Below the pieces are notes generated by a model, which ran no database searches, was not told the DNA's origin, and saw only the letters and a list, made by a program, of their open reading frames with translations. From an uncultured Bacteroidales bacterium (lineage in GTDB: Bacteria; Bacteroidota; Bacteroidia; Bacteroidales; Muribaculaceae): a stretch of 64,000 bases of DNA. Below are positions 63,496 to 64,000 of this stretch, piece by piece (positions within the stretch are counted from its first letter, which is position 1; the number at the start of each line of letters is the position of its first letter). The position numbers were made by a program, and so were the translations under genes. Location of the stretch: NCBI GenBank assembly GCA_902760865.1, contig CACWID010000006.1, positions 1 through 64,000 on the forward strand, written 5' to 3'.

Positions 63496-64000
63496 TTACT
63501 TGATGCCTAACTTGGCTTTCACCTTAGCGCTGACGTCCTCAGCATCGCTGCCGTTATAAATGATGGCACCGGCAGCCTGGTCAAAGATGAAGGTGTATCC
63601 GCCCTCGGCACCGACAGCCTGGATGGCGTTCTGGAGCTTCTGGGTGATGGGAGCCAGGAGGGTATCCTGCTGACGCTGCAGGTCCTGAGCAGCGGTCTGC
63701 TGGAAGTTCTGGATCTTCACGTAGTCGTCCTGCAGTTCCTGCTGATGGCGATCCTTGATAGCCTGGGGAGTGGTGGCATCCTTGTCGGCAGCCTCATAGT
63801 CGGCCATCTTCTTCTGGAAAGCGTCCTGCAAGTTCTTGAACTCGGTCTCATACTTGTCGCTCACCGTCTTGAGGGTGTTCTCGGCCGTGGCCTTCTCGGG
63901 CATGACGTTGAAAATCTCACTGGTGTTGATGTAACCGAATTTCTGAGCCTGTGCGGCAAAGCACATCATAGTAGCCGTAACGGCTAAGAGCATAAATCTT
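63496..64000 (-). CDS. OmpH/Skp-family periplasmic chaperone, copy 2 (5' end cut by window)
   Basis: At least 168 residues. The internal ATG at 63993 is preceded in frame by Arg-Phe codons, so the true start (probably MK..RFMLLAVTATMM, a signal peptide) lies outside the window. FGYINTSEIFNVMPEKATAE matches the Skp start, and a coiled coil of about 75 residues rich in Lys/Gln/Asp follows, then ITQKLQNAIQAVGAEGGYTF. It is closely similar in layout to copy 1; the two flank the peptidase gene. Two or more skp genes in a row with bamA are usual in this order. Confidence 0.9.
   Translation of the reverse strand, partial: RFMLLAVTATMMCFAAQAQKFGYINTSEIFNVMPEKATAENTLKTVSDKYETEFKNLQDAFQKKMADYEAADKDATTPQAIKDRHQQELQDDYVKIQNFQQTAAQDLQRQQDTLLAPITQKLQNAIQAVGAEGGYTFIFDQAAGAIIYNGSDAEDVSAKVKAKLGIK

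Overview
This window is chromosomal DNA from a member of the Bacteroidales, of the gut Muribaculaceae/Prevotella type. The evidence is a SusC/SusD pair, a T9SS type B sorting domain, DUF4270, DUF4890 and DUF4105 proteins, two Skp/OmpH-like proteins, a secreted PepC-like protease, and promoters of the Bacteroidota form (TTG, 20 bases, TAnnTTTG). The finer taxonomic placement is inference.

Layout. 1-2.5 kb: three small minus-strand genes of unknown function, each followed directly by a copy of one structured repeat. 2.5-6.4 kb: two elements with terminal inverted repeats, a secreted protein, a DUF4838 glycosidase-like protein, and a small ORF coupled to it by a GTGA overlap. 6.4-10 kb: pyruvate:ferredoxin oxidoreductase. 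10.3-18.2 kb: a dockerin-tailed secreted protein, susC, susD and a Gln/Pro-rich protein. 18.7-24 kb: glutamine synthetase, a second dockerin protein, and a sugar cluster (FucP-type symporter, mutarotase, broken nucleotidyltransferase/GHMP kinase). 24.1-28.5 kb: trpB preceded by a Trp-codon leader peptide and a terminator hairpin, a HerA/YjgR-type ATPase and an XRE regulator. 28.5-30.4 kb: a gene desert. 30.4-35.8 kb: uvrA, a lytic transglycosylase and a T9SS-secreted protein. 36.5-43.2 kb: a C_GCAxxG_C_C protein and the elongasome operon mreB-mreC-mreD-mrdA(PBP2)-rodA. 43.5-52 kb: a BspA-like leucine-rich repeat/dockerin protein, an AAA ATPase, a DUF4105 membrane protein and secA. 52.2-54.4 kb: two tandem paralogues with a Cys cluster (one with a TonB-type C-terminus) and a radical SAM activase-like protein. 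54.4-64 kb: an unknown protein, tRNA-Thr, a DUF4270 lipoprotein with a short glgA-like gene, a small protein, a DUF4890 protein, nagA, tRNA-His, and two skp-like genes flanking a secreted C1 peptidase.

Most genes are housekeeping: cell-wall elongation, protein export, DNA repair, central redox metabolism, envelope biogenesis and outer-membrane nutrient uptake. The unusual content is mainly between genes. The strongest signals are (i) a classical-looking tryptophan attenuator ahead of trpB, with three consecutive Trp codons; (ii) at least nine heptanucleotide tandem arrays that start at or run through stop codons and whose units carry TAG/TAA, so that period 7 puts a stop in every frame; (iii) a GHMP-kinase fusion gene broken by an out-of-frame internal deletion; (iv) the gene-plus-repeat modules at the left edge; and (v) several families of dispersed palindromes. 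No CRISPR array, intact insertion sequence, prophage or rRNA gene was seen.
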